Shown here piece by piece: positions 54,876-62,879 of a stretch of 64,000 nt of DNA. The position numbers and the translations under genes are program-made. The DNA lies in NCBI GenBank assembly GCA_937930305.1, contig CALGLE010000004.1:1-64000 (forward strand), given 5' to 3'. Position 1 is the stretch's first letter; each line of letters begins with the position of its first letter. The notes under the pieces were generated by a model. That model was not told the origin of the DNA and searched no databases. It saw only the letters and a program-made list of their open reading frames with translations. Origin of the DNA: an uncultured Granulosicoccaceae bacterium (GTDB lineage: Bacteria > Pseudomonadota > Gammaproteobacteria > Granulosicoccales > Granulosicoccaceae).

Positions 54876-55448
54876 ATGGGAAACAGACTGTCCAAGATTT
54901 ACACACGCACCGGCGATGACGGCACCACCGGGCTCGGTGATGGCAGTCGAACTGATAAGGACGGCCCACGAGTCGCGGCTTATGGCACCACCGATGAACT
55001 GAATTCCCAGATTGGTGTTGTGCTTTCACACCCCATCCCAAAGCCTGTGCAGCGTGTGTTGCATGAGGTACAGCATCATTTATTCGATTTGGGCGGAGAA
55101 CTGTGCATCCCTGGCCATCAGGCGATTAAAGAAGAGCATGTGGATTGGCTTGAAGCCATTCTCGATCGCTTTAATGATGAACTGCCTGCATTGAAGGATT
55201 TTATCCTGCCTGCGGGCGGGCCCGCGGCGGCGCACTGCCATGTGGCGCGCACAGTATGCCGCCGTGCTGAACGGCTGATCGTGACCCTTCAGCGTAGTGA
55301 AGAAATTCCACCGTTCAGCATGAAATATCTCAATCGATTGTCCGATTTATTGTTCGTTCTGGCTCGTGTGCTAGCTCGGGCAGAAGGTGGTTCTGAGGTG
55401 CTGTGGCAGCATGACCGAACCCCCATCGATCCCGAGAACCTAGATTAA
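54876..55448 (+). CDS. Cob(I)alamin adenosyltransferase, PduO type
   Basis: Transfers the adenosyl group of ATP to cobalamin. MGNRLSKIYTRTGDDGTTGL is the diagnostic ATP-binding N-terminus; FILPAGGPAAAHCHVARTVCRRAER and YLNRLSDLLFVLARVL complete the family pattern. ATG 54876 has AAGGA five bases upstream; the five extra codons from 54861 are dropped. No cobalamin synthesis or B12-dependent enzyme gene adjoins. Confidence 0.94.
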   Translation: MGNRLSKIYTRTGDDGTTGLGDGSRTDKDGPRVAAYGTTDELNSQIGVVLSHPIPKPVQRVLHEVQHHLFDLGGELCIPGHQAIKEEHVDWLEAILDRFNDELPALKDFILPAGGPAAAHCHVARTVCRRAERLIVTLQRSEEIPPFSMKYLNRLSDLLFVLARVLARAEGGSEVLWQHDRTPIDPENLD

Positions 55449-55573
55449 CGGCGTTTAGGCTAAAAAATGTCGATACGGTCACCCAGAAATCTCGATTTGG
55501 CCGCGTTTTACCTGGGAGAAGAGCTGCTAAAGTGCGCACCCGTAGCCCGTAAAACTACCTAGGGAGAACGCAC

Positions 55574-56605
55574 TTGCTCCGTTTACCTAACACCAGCCAA
55601 CCTGAACGACTCTCCGTTCCTGTTCTAATCGTGGCCCTCATGTGCATGGTTCTTATCGGGCTTCCGATTGGCGGAGGAGCGACACCCACCAGCGTTGCAG
55701 TGGAAACCGTATCCGATGGCTATGTGCCGATAGAAACCGAATTTACTGAGCCCATGTGGGCAGTAGAGCCCGATCATGCTTTACTCGATCCGGCGAACGC
55801 AGCGCCCCTGCAACGTCCAACAAACTTGGCAACCGATGCCGAATCGTTGCACCTTATTGGCTCTAACACCCGATTTTCTCTTTTCATTACTCCACAGTCA
55901 GCAAATTTTTCTGCCGAACCGGCCGAGGAATTGGATCCTCGTCTGCAACGCAAGGGCCATGATTGGGCGTTGTCGAACGCATTTGCTGCGAAGGTAGGGG
56001 CCGACCCCTGGGCGCTGGATGGCGTTGGTTTTCCGAATGTGGAAACCCACGGACCTGACGTGGAAAACCAGTACAAGCCGTTCCGTGCGTTAATTGATTG
56101 GAGCTTAGTCAATGCCGAGAGAGGCGAATGGAAGCCAATACCGGCGGTGTATTGCATGGGGCTGAGCACGCAACAAATTGCCGAACGAGCTGAAACCCAT
56201 GAGCGCCAAATTCTCGCGTACGCAATTCAATTTGGGGTTAGTGCGAGTTTGGTGAAAGCTGTGATCACAAAAGAATCTTGCTTCAATACGAAAGCGGTGT
56301 CCAGGGTTGGCGCTGAAGGGTTGATGCAGCTTATGCCTGAAACCGCTCGATGGTTAAAAGTAACTGACAGAAATGATGTTAATCAGAATTTGGCGGCTGG
56401 TATTCGTTATTTGGCCGATTTGCGTAAACGTTTTGGCAGCGAAGAATTAGCGCTAGCCGCGTATAATGCCGGTCCAGGTAACGTTGAACGGCACGGCGGC
56501 ATTCCACCGTTTAAAGAAACCCAACAGTACGTTGTATCGGTAATGGCGCATTACAGAAGTTATGCTGCTACCACTCGATTCGCCAACCGGCGTGTGTCCA
56601 ACTAG
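55574..56605 (+). CDS. Lytic transglycosylase with SLT domain
   Basis: Cleaves peptidoglycan between MurNAc and GlcNAc. An N-terminal membrane or signal helix (VPVLIVALMCMVLIGLPI) is followed by about 180 residues without recognised domain. The SLT catalytic domain has VITKESCFNTKAVSRVGAEGLMQLMPETA (catalytic Glu near residue 233) and ALAAYNAGPGNVERHGGIPPF. TTG 55574 is the start: AGGGAG ends seven bases upstream and no ATG is available. Soluble periplasmic or inner-membrane attached; not lipidated. Confidence 0.92.
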   Translation: MLRLPNTSQPERLSVPVLIVALMCMVLIGLPIGGGATPTSVAVETVSDGYVPIETEFTEPMWAVEPDHALLDPANAAPLQRPTNLATDAESLHLIGSNTRFSLFITPQSANFSAEPAEELDPRLQRKGHDWALSNAFAAKVGADPWALDGVGFPNVETHGPDVENQYKPFRALIDWSLVNAERGEWKPIPAVYCMGLSTQQIAERAETHERQILAYAIQFGVSASLVKAVITKESCFNTKAVSRVGAEGLMQLMPETARWLKVTDRNDVNQNLAAGIRYLADLRKRFGSEELALAAYNAGPGNVERHGGIPPFKETQQYVVSVMAHYRSYAATTRFANRRVSN

Positions 56606-56673
56606 CACCGCATCGCTTTGTTCATAGACTCAGCGGTTGGTGTTACCCACACATCAGCCCAAATGAGTAGCGT

Positions 56674-57606
56674 GTGACCGCACTAAATATTGAGCAATTA
56701 CGAAAAACCTACGACGGCGGAGTTGAGGCATTAAAAGGTATTGATCTGTCCGTCTCTGAAGGTAATTTTTTTGCCTTACTTGGGCCCAATGGGGCCGGCA
56801 AATCTACCGCCATTGGCATCATCGCGTCTTTAGTAAATAAAACGTCCGGGCGTGTCAGTGTTTGCGGTCACGACATTGACGAGGCACGAGAAGCGGCCAA
56901 AGCTAACATTGGCTTGGTGCCTCAAGAGTTTAATTTCTCAGTATTTGAGCCCGTAGAATCGATCGTTATGAATGTCGCTGGCTACAATGGCATTAAGCGT
57001 TCGGTGGCTAAGCAAAGAACGGAGCATTATCTAAAGCAACTGAGTTTGTGGGATAAGCGAAAAGCCCCAGCTAGACAACTTTCAGGTGGTATGAAGCGGC
57101 GTTTAATGATTGCTCGTGCACTGGTTCATGAGCCAAAATTACTCATTCTCGATGAGCCTACAGCCGGTGTGGATATCGAAATTCGGCGCACCATGTGGGA
57201 ATTTCTGACGAAAATAAATCGCGAGCAAGGCACCACCATCATTCTTACCACGCACTACCTTGAGGAAGCGGAATCGCTGTGTCGTGATGTGGCCATCATC
57301 GATGATGGGCGCATCGTGGAACAAGGAACCGTCACTGAACTATTAAGCCGTTCCATGATGGAGACCTTTGTGTTGGATGTGGATAAAACATCGCTGCCTG
57401 CCAAGGTAGGTAACTTTGCGCTTCGCTTACGGGGTGACGGCAAAGCAGAAGTGGATGTGCCGCAGGGTGTTGCGATTAACGAGGTGTTTTTAGCGCTCTC
57501 GGAGTCGGGGATCACCGTCAGTAGTTTGCGTAATAAAGAAAACCGACTGGAAGCATTCTTTGTGCGATTGGTGCAGTCACAGCGTGAACAAGGATCCCAA
57601 GCATGA
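56674..57606 (+). CDS. ABC exporter ATPase subunit (YadG-like)
   Basis: 310 residues. Walker A LLGPNGAGKSTAIGIIASL near residue 40, signature QLSGGMKRRLMIARALVHEP, Walker B LLILDEPTAGVDIEIRR. The last ~80 residues form the C-terminal domain usual for ABC-2 ATPases. GTG 56674. The permease gene overlaps it by four bases. Family close to E. coli YadG; transported substrate unknown. Confidence 0.93.
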   Translation: MTALNIEQLRKTYDGGVEALKGIDLSVSEGNFFALLGPNGAGKSTAIGIIASLVNKTSGRVSVCGHDIDEAREAAKANIGLVPQEFNFSVFEPVESIVMNVAGYNGIKRSVAKQRTEHYLKQLSLWDKRKAPARQLSGGMKRRLMIARALVHEPKLLILDEPTAGVDIEIRRTMWEFLTKINREQGTTIILTTHYLEEAESLCRDVAIIDDGRIVEQGTVTELLSRSMMETFVLDVDKTSLPAKVGNFALRLRGDGKAEVDVPQGVAINEVFLALSESGITVSSLRNKENRLEAFFVRLVQSQREQGSQA

Positions 57607-58382
57607 TTGAGCGTTTGATCGTGGAACGCGTGGCCTTTGCCACAATCGTTCGTAAAGAGATTCGGCGCTTCATGCGCATTTGGGTTCAAACCATCACGCC
57701 TCCTGCGATCAACGCCATCCTGTATATGATCATTTTTGGCGGTTTGATTGGCTCGCGAATTCGTGAGATGGACGGGGTTCCCTACATGGACTTCATCGTT
57801 CCGGGGATCATTATGATGGGTATCATTATTAATTCCTACGCGAACGTATCGTCTTCAATGTTCTCGGCCAAGATGCAGTTTTTCATCGAGGAATTGATCG
57901 TAGCTCCCGTCAGCAATTTCACCATTTTGGCGGGTTTTATTGTGGGCGGGGTGGCGCGTGGGTTGGCTGTCGGCCTGCTGGTGTCAGTCGTTGCATTCTT
58001 TTTCACCGATTTGTCGCCTTTACACCCATTTATTACACTCTCTATTGCCATTCTGACGTCCATCATGTTTTCACTGGGTGGCTTTCTGAACGCCTTGTTT
58101 GCAAAAACCTTTGATGATATTTCTATTATTCCTAATTTCGTACTCACCCCATTGACCTATTTAGGCGGCATATTCTATTCAATCACCATGCTTCCTGACT
58201 TTTGGCAGGGTGTTTCCAAGTTGAATCCGGTGCTGTACATGATCAACGGTTTTCGATTCGGCATACTCGGTGCTAGTGACATTCCGCTTTGGCAAAGCTA
58301 TGCTGTTATCTTACTTTTCATTGTTGCACTAGGCGGTTTATGTCTTTCGCTGCTCAATCGTGGTGCTGGCATTAAGCGCTAA
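57603..58382 (+). CDS. ABC-2 type permease subunit (YadH-like)
   Basis: 259 residues, six membrane helices. It starts FATIVRKEIRRFMRIWVQTITPPAINAILYMIIFGGLIGSRI, with the charged amphipathic coupling region typical of YadH. DFIVPGIIMMGIIINSY and PLTYLGGIFYSITMLPDFWQGVSKLNP are the ABC-2 signature. Overlaps the ATPase gene by four bases, so the two are translated together. Confidence 0.93.
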   Translation: MIERLIVERVAFATIVRKEIRRFMRIWVQTITPPAINAILYMIIFGGLIGSRIREMDGVPYMDFIVPGIIMMGIIINSYANVSSSMFSAKMQFFIEELIVAPVSNFTILAGFIVGGVARGLAVGLLVSVVAFFFTDLSPLHPFITLSIAILTSIMFSLGGFLNALFAKTFDDISIIPNFVLTPLTYLGGIFYSITMLPDFWQGVSKLNPVLYMINGFRFGILGASDIPLWQSYAVILLFIVALGGLCLSLLNRGAGIKR

Positions 58383-58437
58383 GTTTCAAACTATCAAGGC
58401 AAGTCCTTTCTACACGGTTCCTTTAAGGTAATGTTTC

Positions 58438-59262
58438 ATGGGTTCACCCAAAAAAGCTGCTAGCGGCCCAACCATGGCTGAGCAGGCGGATCGACATGAG
58501 TTGTATCAAGCGTCTGTACAAAATTCCGAATTCGAAATTGACTTCATGGACGCCACTTTTGAAGAGCTGGTCGGCCGAAAAGCAATCAGCATGCGAGAAG
58601 ATTTCTGTGGCACGGCCATTTCATCCGTTGAGTGGATAAAACGCCGTCGCGGCAATACGGCTGTTTCGGTGGACAACGACCCAGAGGTGCTGGATTGGGG
58701 GCGTCAGAGGAATTTAGCCCCGCTCAGTAATGATCAAAGAAAGCGTATTGAATTGATTGAAGCGGATGTGCGGGATGTGAAAACCGATAAGGTGGACATG
58801 ATTCAGGCCTACAATTTCAGCTATTGGTTCTTCCAAGAGCGAAAAATGTTGTTGGACTATTTCAAATCCCTGCGTGAATCGCTGGTGGATGATGGGCTGT
58901 TGTTCTTGGATATCTTTGGCGGCTCAGAGTGCTACCAGACGCAAAAAGAAAAACGTAAAGTCGATGGTTTCAAATACGTTTGGGACCAATACGAATTCAA
59001 CGCGATCACATATGAATTAAAATGCGCTATTCACTTTCACTTCCCAGATAAGTCGAAAATGAAGAACGCCTTCACCTACACGTGGCGGGTATGGGGCGCT
59101 CGAGAACTGCGAGAAATTCTGGCCGATGCAGGCTTTTCAGAGACCATCATCTATCGACAAGAATTTGATGATGAGACCGATGAGGCCTTAGACGAATACG
59201 TGGCCACCGAAGAGGCCGATGACTTTGCGTGTTGGTTGGGTTACTTAGTGGCGCGTCCTTAA
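58438..59262 (+). CDS. Class I SAM-dependent methyltransferase-like protein
   Basis: 274 residues. EDFCGTAISSVEWIKRRRGNTAVSVDNDPEVLDWGRQ fits motif I and the acidic end of strand 2 in a SAM fold; RIELIEADVRDV and DMIQAYNFSYWFF are later motifs. FLDIFGGSECYQTQKEKRKVDGFKYVWDQ is a conserved-looking substrate region. Family recognised only at fold level; substrate unknown. It stands 55 bases after the permease gene. Confidence 0.82.
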   Translation: MGSPKKAASGPTMAEQADRHELYQASVQNSEFEIDFMDATFEELVGRKAISMREDFCGTAISSVEWIKRRRGNTAVSVDNDPEVLDWGRQRNLAPLSNDQRKRIELIEADVRDVKTDKVDMIQAYNFSYWFFQERKMLLDYFKSLRESLVDDGLLFLDIFGGSECYQTQKEKRKVDGFKYVWDQYEFNAITYELKCAIHFHFPDKSKMKNAFTYTWRVWGARELREILADAGFSETIIYRQEFDDETDEALDEYVATEEADDFACWLGYLVARP

Positions 59263-59284
59263 AGCGTTTCAGAACTCCATTAAT

Positions 59285-60619
59285 CTAGGGAAAATCTAGC
59301 ACGATGCGGGCACCGCCGGCATCGGATCTTTCCAGCGCTAATGTGCCGCCATAGGCTTTTAGCCGGTCATAGCTGCTGGTCAAACCCAGTCCCTGTCCGG
59401 TTACTTGCGTGTCTGCACGCACGCCGCGATGCGTCAGTTGCCGCATTGTGTCTTGTTCGAATCCTCGGCCATTGTCCTCAATGAAGACTTTTCGAGCGGC
59501 TTCATCGCCTCGGATGATGACCTGCGTTGCGCCAAACTTACACGCGTTGTCGACTAAGTTGCCGAGAATTTCGTACAAATCCCCCTCTGCAATTCGCACT
59601 TTTAGTGTGTCTTGCAAGCTGTCATCAATGTTGATAGCAACACCTTGGTGAATTTTGGGCAAGCTGTCCGCCAGTCGATTCAAAATAGGCAGGATAGACA
59701 CGGGCGACACTAAGGCTTGCGTTGTTCTGCCTGCGGCTCGGTCAAGATAGAGTTGCAAGCTGGCCTGCATTTGTTGGCATTGTTCACCGACAACCCGACG
59801 ATCCTCAGGGGTGCTGTTCGATTGCGAGGCTACGTTGGTCAACACCGATAACGGTGTTTTCAGTGTGTGGGCCAAGTCGTCTACTAAGTGTCTAAATTCT
59901 GTTTGTCGGTTACGTTCGCTATTCACCAGTGTGTTTATGCTGTTGGCCAAGGGGCTTAGCTCATACGCAACCGACTCGTTCAGCGTTTCGCGTTTACCCG
60001 CTTCGATGTCCTGTAGTTCGTCTCTTATGGTATTCAAAGGCGCAAGCGCTTTACGCAGAATAAAGGTTTGCATCAATAGCAGGGCGGCTGCCGCAATCGC
60101 CAGTAACGACCACAAAGTTCTTCTAAAGGTGGCGAGTTGTTTTTCTAATCCAGCACCATCGGAGACCACATGCACGATTAAGGGTAATTGATCGCCATTC
60201 ATCAACTCCCACAAAATGGTGAGTTGCAATTGATACACATGCCCATGGCTTTCTCCAGCATGACGTTCGAATGTCCACTCGCCAATTTTTGTGTAGGGGG
60301 TGGGTGGAATGGTGTGAGTTCGAGACACCGATTGCCAGTAGGTTTGCCCCAAATTACCGATTAATTCTGCATACAGTTCTCCACCAGGACTGGAAAGCTG
60401 TGGGTCGGGTAATTCGGCTTCGTTCACCACCACAACCGCCTCACCATCGGGTACATCCGTGGCACCCAGTAGCCCATACACAAGACCTTGCAAGCGTTGC
60501 TCTAATGCATTTTCGGCGCGTTGGTAGACCGAATAATAAACGGCGCTGCCGGTGACTAATATTACGATGGCTAGAAGTAGGGCAGTCCCCAGCAGTAACC
60601 GTCGATGAATTGAGGGCAT
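59285..60619 (-). CDS. PhoQ-like sensor histidine kinase
   Basis: 444 residues. Membrane helix 1 (LLLGTALLLAIVILVTGSAVYYSVY), a periplasmic sensor of about 135 residues, helix 2 (FRRTLWSLLAIAAAALLLMQTFIL), and a HAMP-like stretch. The phosphoacceptor box is VDDLAHTLKTPLSVL (His near residue 252), close to PhoQ's form. The ATPase shows DNACKFGA, EDNGRGFEQD and GQGLGLTSSYDRL. The periplasmic part is shorter on clustered acidic residues than enterobacterial PhoQ, so the signal may differ. The ATG overlaps the regulator stop (TGATG). Confidence 0.9.
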   Translation of the reverse strand: MPSIHRRLLLGTALLLAIVILVTGSAVYYSVYQRAENALEQRLQGLVYGLLGATDVPDGEAVVVVNEAELPDPQLSSPGGELYAELIGNLGQTYWQSVSRTHTIPPTPYTKIGEWTFERHAGESHGHVYQLQLTILWELMNGDQLPLIVHVVSDGAGLEKQLATFRRTLWSLLAIAAAALLLMQTFILRKALAPLNTIRDELQDIEAGKRETLNESVAYELSPLANSINTLVNSERNRQTEFRHLVDDLAHTLKTPLSVLTNVASQSNSTPEDRRVVGEQCQQMQASLQLYLDRAAGRTTQALVSPVSILPILNRLADSLPKIHQGVAINIDDSLQDTLKVRIAEGDLYEILGNLVDNACKFGATQVIIRGDEAARKVFIEDNGRGFEQDTMRQLTHRGVRADTQVTGQGLGLTSSYDRLKAYGGTLALERSDAGGARIVLDFP

Positions 60620-61299
60620 CAGTTTGCTCGGGCTAACGCCAGTCGGTATCCACGTCCACGTAAGGTTTCAATCGGTTTCAGTGTTTTGTTCGGATCCAAT
60701 TTTTGACGAAGGCGTTTCACAAATACTTCCAACACGTTAGGGTCGCGGTAAGTATCTTCTTCGTACAAATGATCCAACATGACCGGTTTACTGATCACTT
60801 CACCAGCGTTGATGGCAAGATACGCTAGCAGCCGATACTCATAAGCTGTCAGTTCTACTTTCTTGCCATCCACTTCCACTTGTTGCGCACGCGTATCCAC
60901 CACGAGAGAATCAAAACGTAAAACGGAATCGGTAAACCCACTGGTGCGCCGCAATAAGGCTCTTAACCTAGCTTGCAATTCTTCCATATGAAAGGGTTTG
61001 GTGAGGTAATCGTCCGCACCTGCTTCAAGACCATCCACTTTATCTTGCCAACTGTCTCGGGCTGTTAATACGAGTACAGGGTAGCTGTGGCCTTGCTCAC
61101 GTGTTTGTTTGATTAAGGACACACCGTCCAACTTAGGCAGCCCTAAATCCACTATGGCCAAATCCACTGGCATGGTGGTGGCCATGTGTAAACCGGTTTC
61201 CCCATCATCTGCTTCATCCACTGCATAGCCGGTTTCACGTAATGCTTCAACCAGTTGTTGTCGTAATGTTGGGTCGTCTTCAACGATGAGTGCACGCAT
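60619..61299 (-). CDS. PhoP-like OmpR-family response regulator
   Basis: 226 residues from ATG 61299 (MRALIVEDDPTLRQQL). Receiver with acidic pair Glu7/Asp8-Asp9, phosphorylation site Asp51 in IVDLGLPKLDG, Thr in VLTARDS, and Lys in DDYLTKPF. The winged helix has VELTAYEYRLLAYLAINAGEVISKPVMLDHLY and NVLEVFVKRLRQKLD, very like PhoP. OmpR-type regulators bind direct repeats with about 11-base spacing; such repeats lie before its own operon and the next gene. It starts one base after the PepSY stop. Confidence 0.94.
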   Translation of the reverse strand: MRALIVEDDPTLRQQLVEALRETGYAVDEADDGETGLHMATTMPVDLAIVDLGLPKLDGVSLIKQTREQGHSYPVLVLTARDSWQDKVDGLEAGADDYLTKPFHMEELQARLRALLRRTSGFTDSVLRFDSLVVDTRAQQVEVDGKKVELTAYEYRLLAYLAINAGEVISKPVMLDHLYEEDTYRDPNVLEVFVKRLRQKLDPNKTLKPIETLRGRGYRLALARAN

Positions 61300-61300
61300 G

Positions 61301-61612
61301 TTATTCAGCCTTGGCCGGTACATCAAAAGTGCGTACTCGGCCATCCGTTAGTATGCGCACGCGAAACCCAGGCTCACCATTCGATTGTTTGTAGGGCTTT
61401 ACGCTAATCACTTTGCCTGACCCGCCCGCTTGATCCATGGCATGGGCAATCGCTTCTCTTCGCTGTGCATCACTGCCTTGTGCGTGGCTTACATTCACGG
61501 CACTAAAAACCAGCACCAGTGCAATGCTCGCTACTCGGACCCAGGCTGTTAGCTGGCTGCGTGAGGTGTCAGGATGGCTGTTTTTAAATGAAAATAAGAT
61601 GCACGAAAACAT
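61301..61612 (-). CDS. Small exported PepSY-like protein, first gene of the two-component operon
   Basis: 103 residues from ATG 61612. A signal peptide (VRVASIALVLVFSAVNVSHAQG) is followed by REAIAHAMDQAGGSGKVISVKPYKQSNGEPGFRVRILTDGRVRTFDVPA, a single PepSY-like unit. Such periplasmic proteins often precede PhoPQ-type systems and may tune the kinase or bind a ligand. The longer frame to 61669 would run through the direct repeat and -10, so 61612 is preferred. Stop is one base before the regulator ATG. Confidence 0.78.
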   Translation of the reverse strand: MFSCILFSFKNSHPDTSRSQLTAWVRVASIALVLVFSAVNVSHAQGSDAQRREAIAHAMDQAGGSGKVISVKPYKQSNGEPGFRVRILTDGRVRTFDVPAKAE

Positions 61613-61637
61613 GTTGGAGCGCTCTTGAACTCTTAGG

Positions 61638-61675
61638 CCTATACGGTACTGATTTTGGCTGAACAACACCTGAAC
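61638..61675 (-). promoter_or_regulatory. Probable regulator-binding direct repeat and promoter of the PepSY-regulator-kinase operon
   Basis: CTGAAC occurs at 61659-61664 and 61670-61675, an exact repeat with an 11-base period. On the transcribed (minus) strand it reads GTTCAG-N5-GTTCAG, and 15 bases later comes TATAGG (61643-61638), a -10-like element with no good -35. This is the layout of promoters activated by PhoP/OmpR-type regulators. Transcription would start near 61631. Confidence 0.6.
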
Positions 61676-61743
61676 TCGGGCGCTGGAAACGTAATATAGT
61701 ACTCAAAACGAGCGTGAACTGTTCACAGTTTGGTTTCGTGCAT

Positions 61744-61780
61744 AAAAAAGCCGCTGCAGGTGGCATTCTCCTGCAGCGGC
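61744..61780 (-). terminator. Rho-independent terminator of the glycine-zipper gene
   Basis: The arms at 61750-61760 and 61770-61780 are perfect 11-base complements (GCCGCTGCAGG / CCTGCAGCGGC) with a nine-base loop. On the minus strand six T residues follow directly (61749-61744). It separates this gene from the PepSY operon promoter. Confidence 0.93.
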
Positions 61781-61815
61781 CAAACCGAAAGGCCGATTGT
61801 CATTGTTGGTTTACA

Positions 61816-62505
61816 TCATTGACCTCGGACTGGCTCGATTCGCTCATACAACTTGATTTGCCGCCCCGGGTCTTTTCGCGTGCGAGTTTGTAAGCGTCTG
61901 CCACGATGAATGTAAGTGACTTTGTAACCCTCAATGCGTTGCTCCACTCGGTTGTTCATCACCGTCTCGCAGCGCTCTACGGGTCGCACGCCATACACCG
62001 TTTCTGTCGCTGGAGTATGGGTTGATCCGTGGTTGCTGTGTCGATGGCGACGATGGCGTCGTTTGGATTCGCCACCATGGCTAATGGCTTCATTAGCTAG
62101 GACGGTTCCGATCACAGCTCCTGCAACCGTCGCCCCGGCACGAGCACTGCGGCTACCATTACGTCCTAATTGATTACCAATAACGCCACCGATCACACCG
62201 CCCACTAAGGCATCACCTGTGCGGTGAGAGCCTTGACCGCGTTTAGGTTTTGAGTTGCCACGATAGGCTTGGCCTTCCTGAATCATGTAGCGCTCTTCCT
62301 CGGTCCAGCATTGCTGCGTGGGTTCGCGAATCACCACCTCACGGTAAATGGGCTCAGCGCGAATAACGTCGGCGTAAATAATAAAGCGTTCGCGACCTTC
62401 GCGAGTGTCAGCCGCATTGGCGTTGGTCAGAGGAAGTAGCATCGCAACCGCGCTGGCAGTTGCGATCAGTGTGCGGGGTAGGATGTTTCGAAATTTTATA
62501 ATCAT
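61816..62505 (-). CDS. Exported glycine-zipper (2TM) protein
   Basis: 229 residues from ATG 62505, which has GGAG seven bases upstream. A signal peptide (LIATASAVAMLLPLTNANA) precedes a segment with Cys in REPTQQCWTEEER. The glycine zipper ALVGGVIGGVIGNQLGRNGSRSARAGATVAGAVIGTVLANEA spans about residues 105-150, and a basic His/Arg tail follows. The C-terminal GVRPVERCETVMNNRVEQRIEGYKVTYIHRGR is conserved in this family. Probably inserts in or associates with the cell envelope. A direct repeat like that of the PepSY operon lies upstream. Confidence 0.85.
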   Translation of the reverse strand: MIIKFRNILPRTLIATASAVAMLLPLTNANAADTREGRERFIIYADVIRAEPIYREVVIREPTQQCWTEEERYMIQEGQAYRGNSKPKRGQGSHRTGDALVGGVIGGVIGNQLGRNGSRSARAGATVAGAVIGTVLANEAISHGGESKRRHRRHRHSNHGSTHTPATETVYGVRPVERCETVMNNRVEQRIEGYKVTYIHRGRRLQTRTRKDPGRQIKLYERIEPVRGQ

Positions 62506-62566
62506 CAGATAACTCCACAAAGGGTTGTGATTTTTGTTGCAGTGGAGCCACTCTAGGGGACTGAGG

Positions 62567-62583
62567 CTGAATCGTGGCTGAAC
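62567..62583 (-). promoter_or_regulatory. Second CTGAAY-N5-CTGAAC direct repeat, before the glycine-zipper gene
   Basis: CTGAAT (62567-62572) and CTGAAC (62578-62583) repeat with an 11-base period, in the same orientation relative to the gene as the site at 61659-61675. A -10-like TAGAGT (62555-62550) follows 11 bases downstream, 45-50 bases before the ATG. Confidence 0.55.
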
Positions 62584-62690
62584 CGCCGTAAATTCAGGTC
62601 TATGCGAAACCTTGCGTTACAGAACAAGTGGTTTGCTGCTTCTGGTTCGCTTATGGTTGAATACGAGTGGGCAGGGGCTTTCAGCACGAT

Positions 62691-62718
62691 TCAGATTGTG
62701 ACTATATTCACAATCTGA
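62691..62718. promoter_or_regulatory. Perfect 28-base palindrome with CRP/Vfr-type core
   Basis: The left arm TCAGATTGTGA (62691-62701) and right arm TCACAATCTGA (62708-62718) are exact complements around the six bases CTATAT. The core TGTGA-N6-TCACA is the CRP consensus, and symmetry extends six bases beyond it. It also contains a -10-like TATATT (62703-62708), so a bound protein could either activate a promoter elsewhere or block one here. Confidence 0.75.
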
Positions 62719-62879
62719 CGGTATCGCGCCGAGGCATTTCTTGTCAAGGCATGTCATGCTTGTGCGCAATTGTTAACTGTGTACGCTTCCAGCGCATCCG
62801 TTATTTAGTAGGGATAACTAACCCCCGTAGTTTCTTGTTTTCACTCAATACGCCTTAGTTCATGGCCGTTGCTTAACCT

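Larger units (their letters stand above)
62521..62879. promoter_or_regulatory. 359-base divergent intergenic region between glycine-zipper and DUF535 genes
   Basis: No convincing coding sequence. It holds, from left to right: a small palindrome AGTGG-AG-CCACT (62541-62552), the direct repeat at 62567-62583 facing left, a TTCAG pair with 10-base period at 62680-62694 facing right, and the perfect palindrome at 62691-62718. The 160 bases from there to the GTG start at 62880 would form a long leader. Confidence 0.6.
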
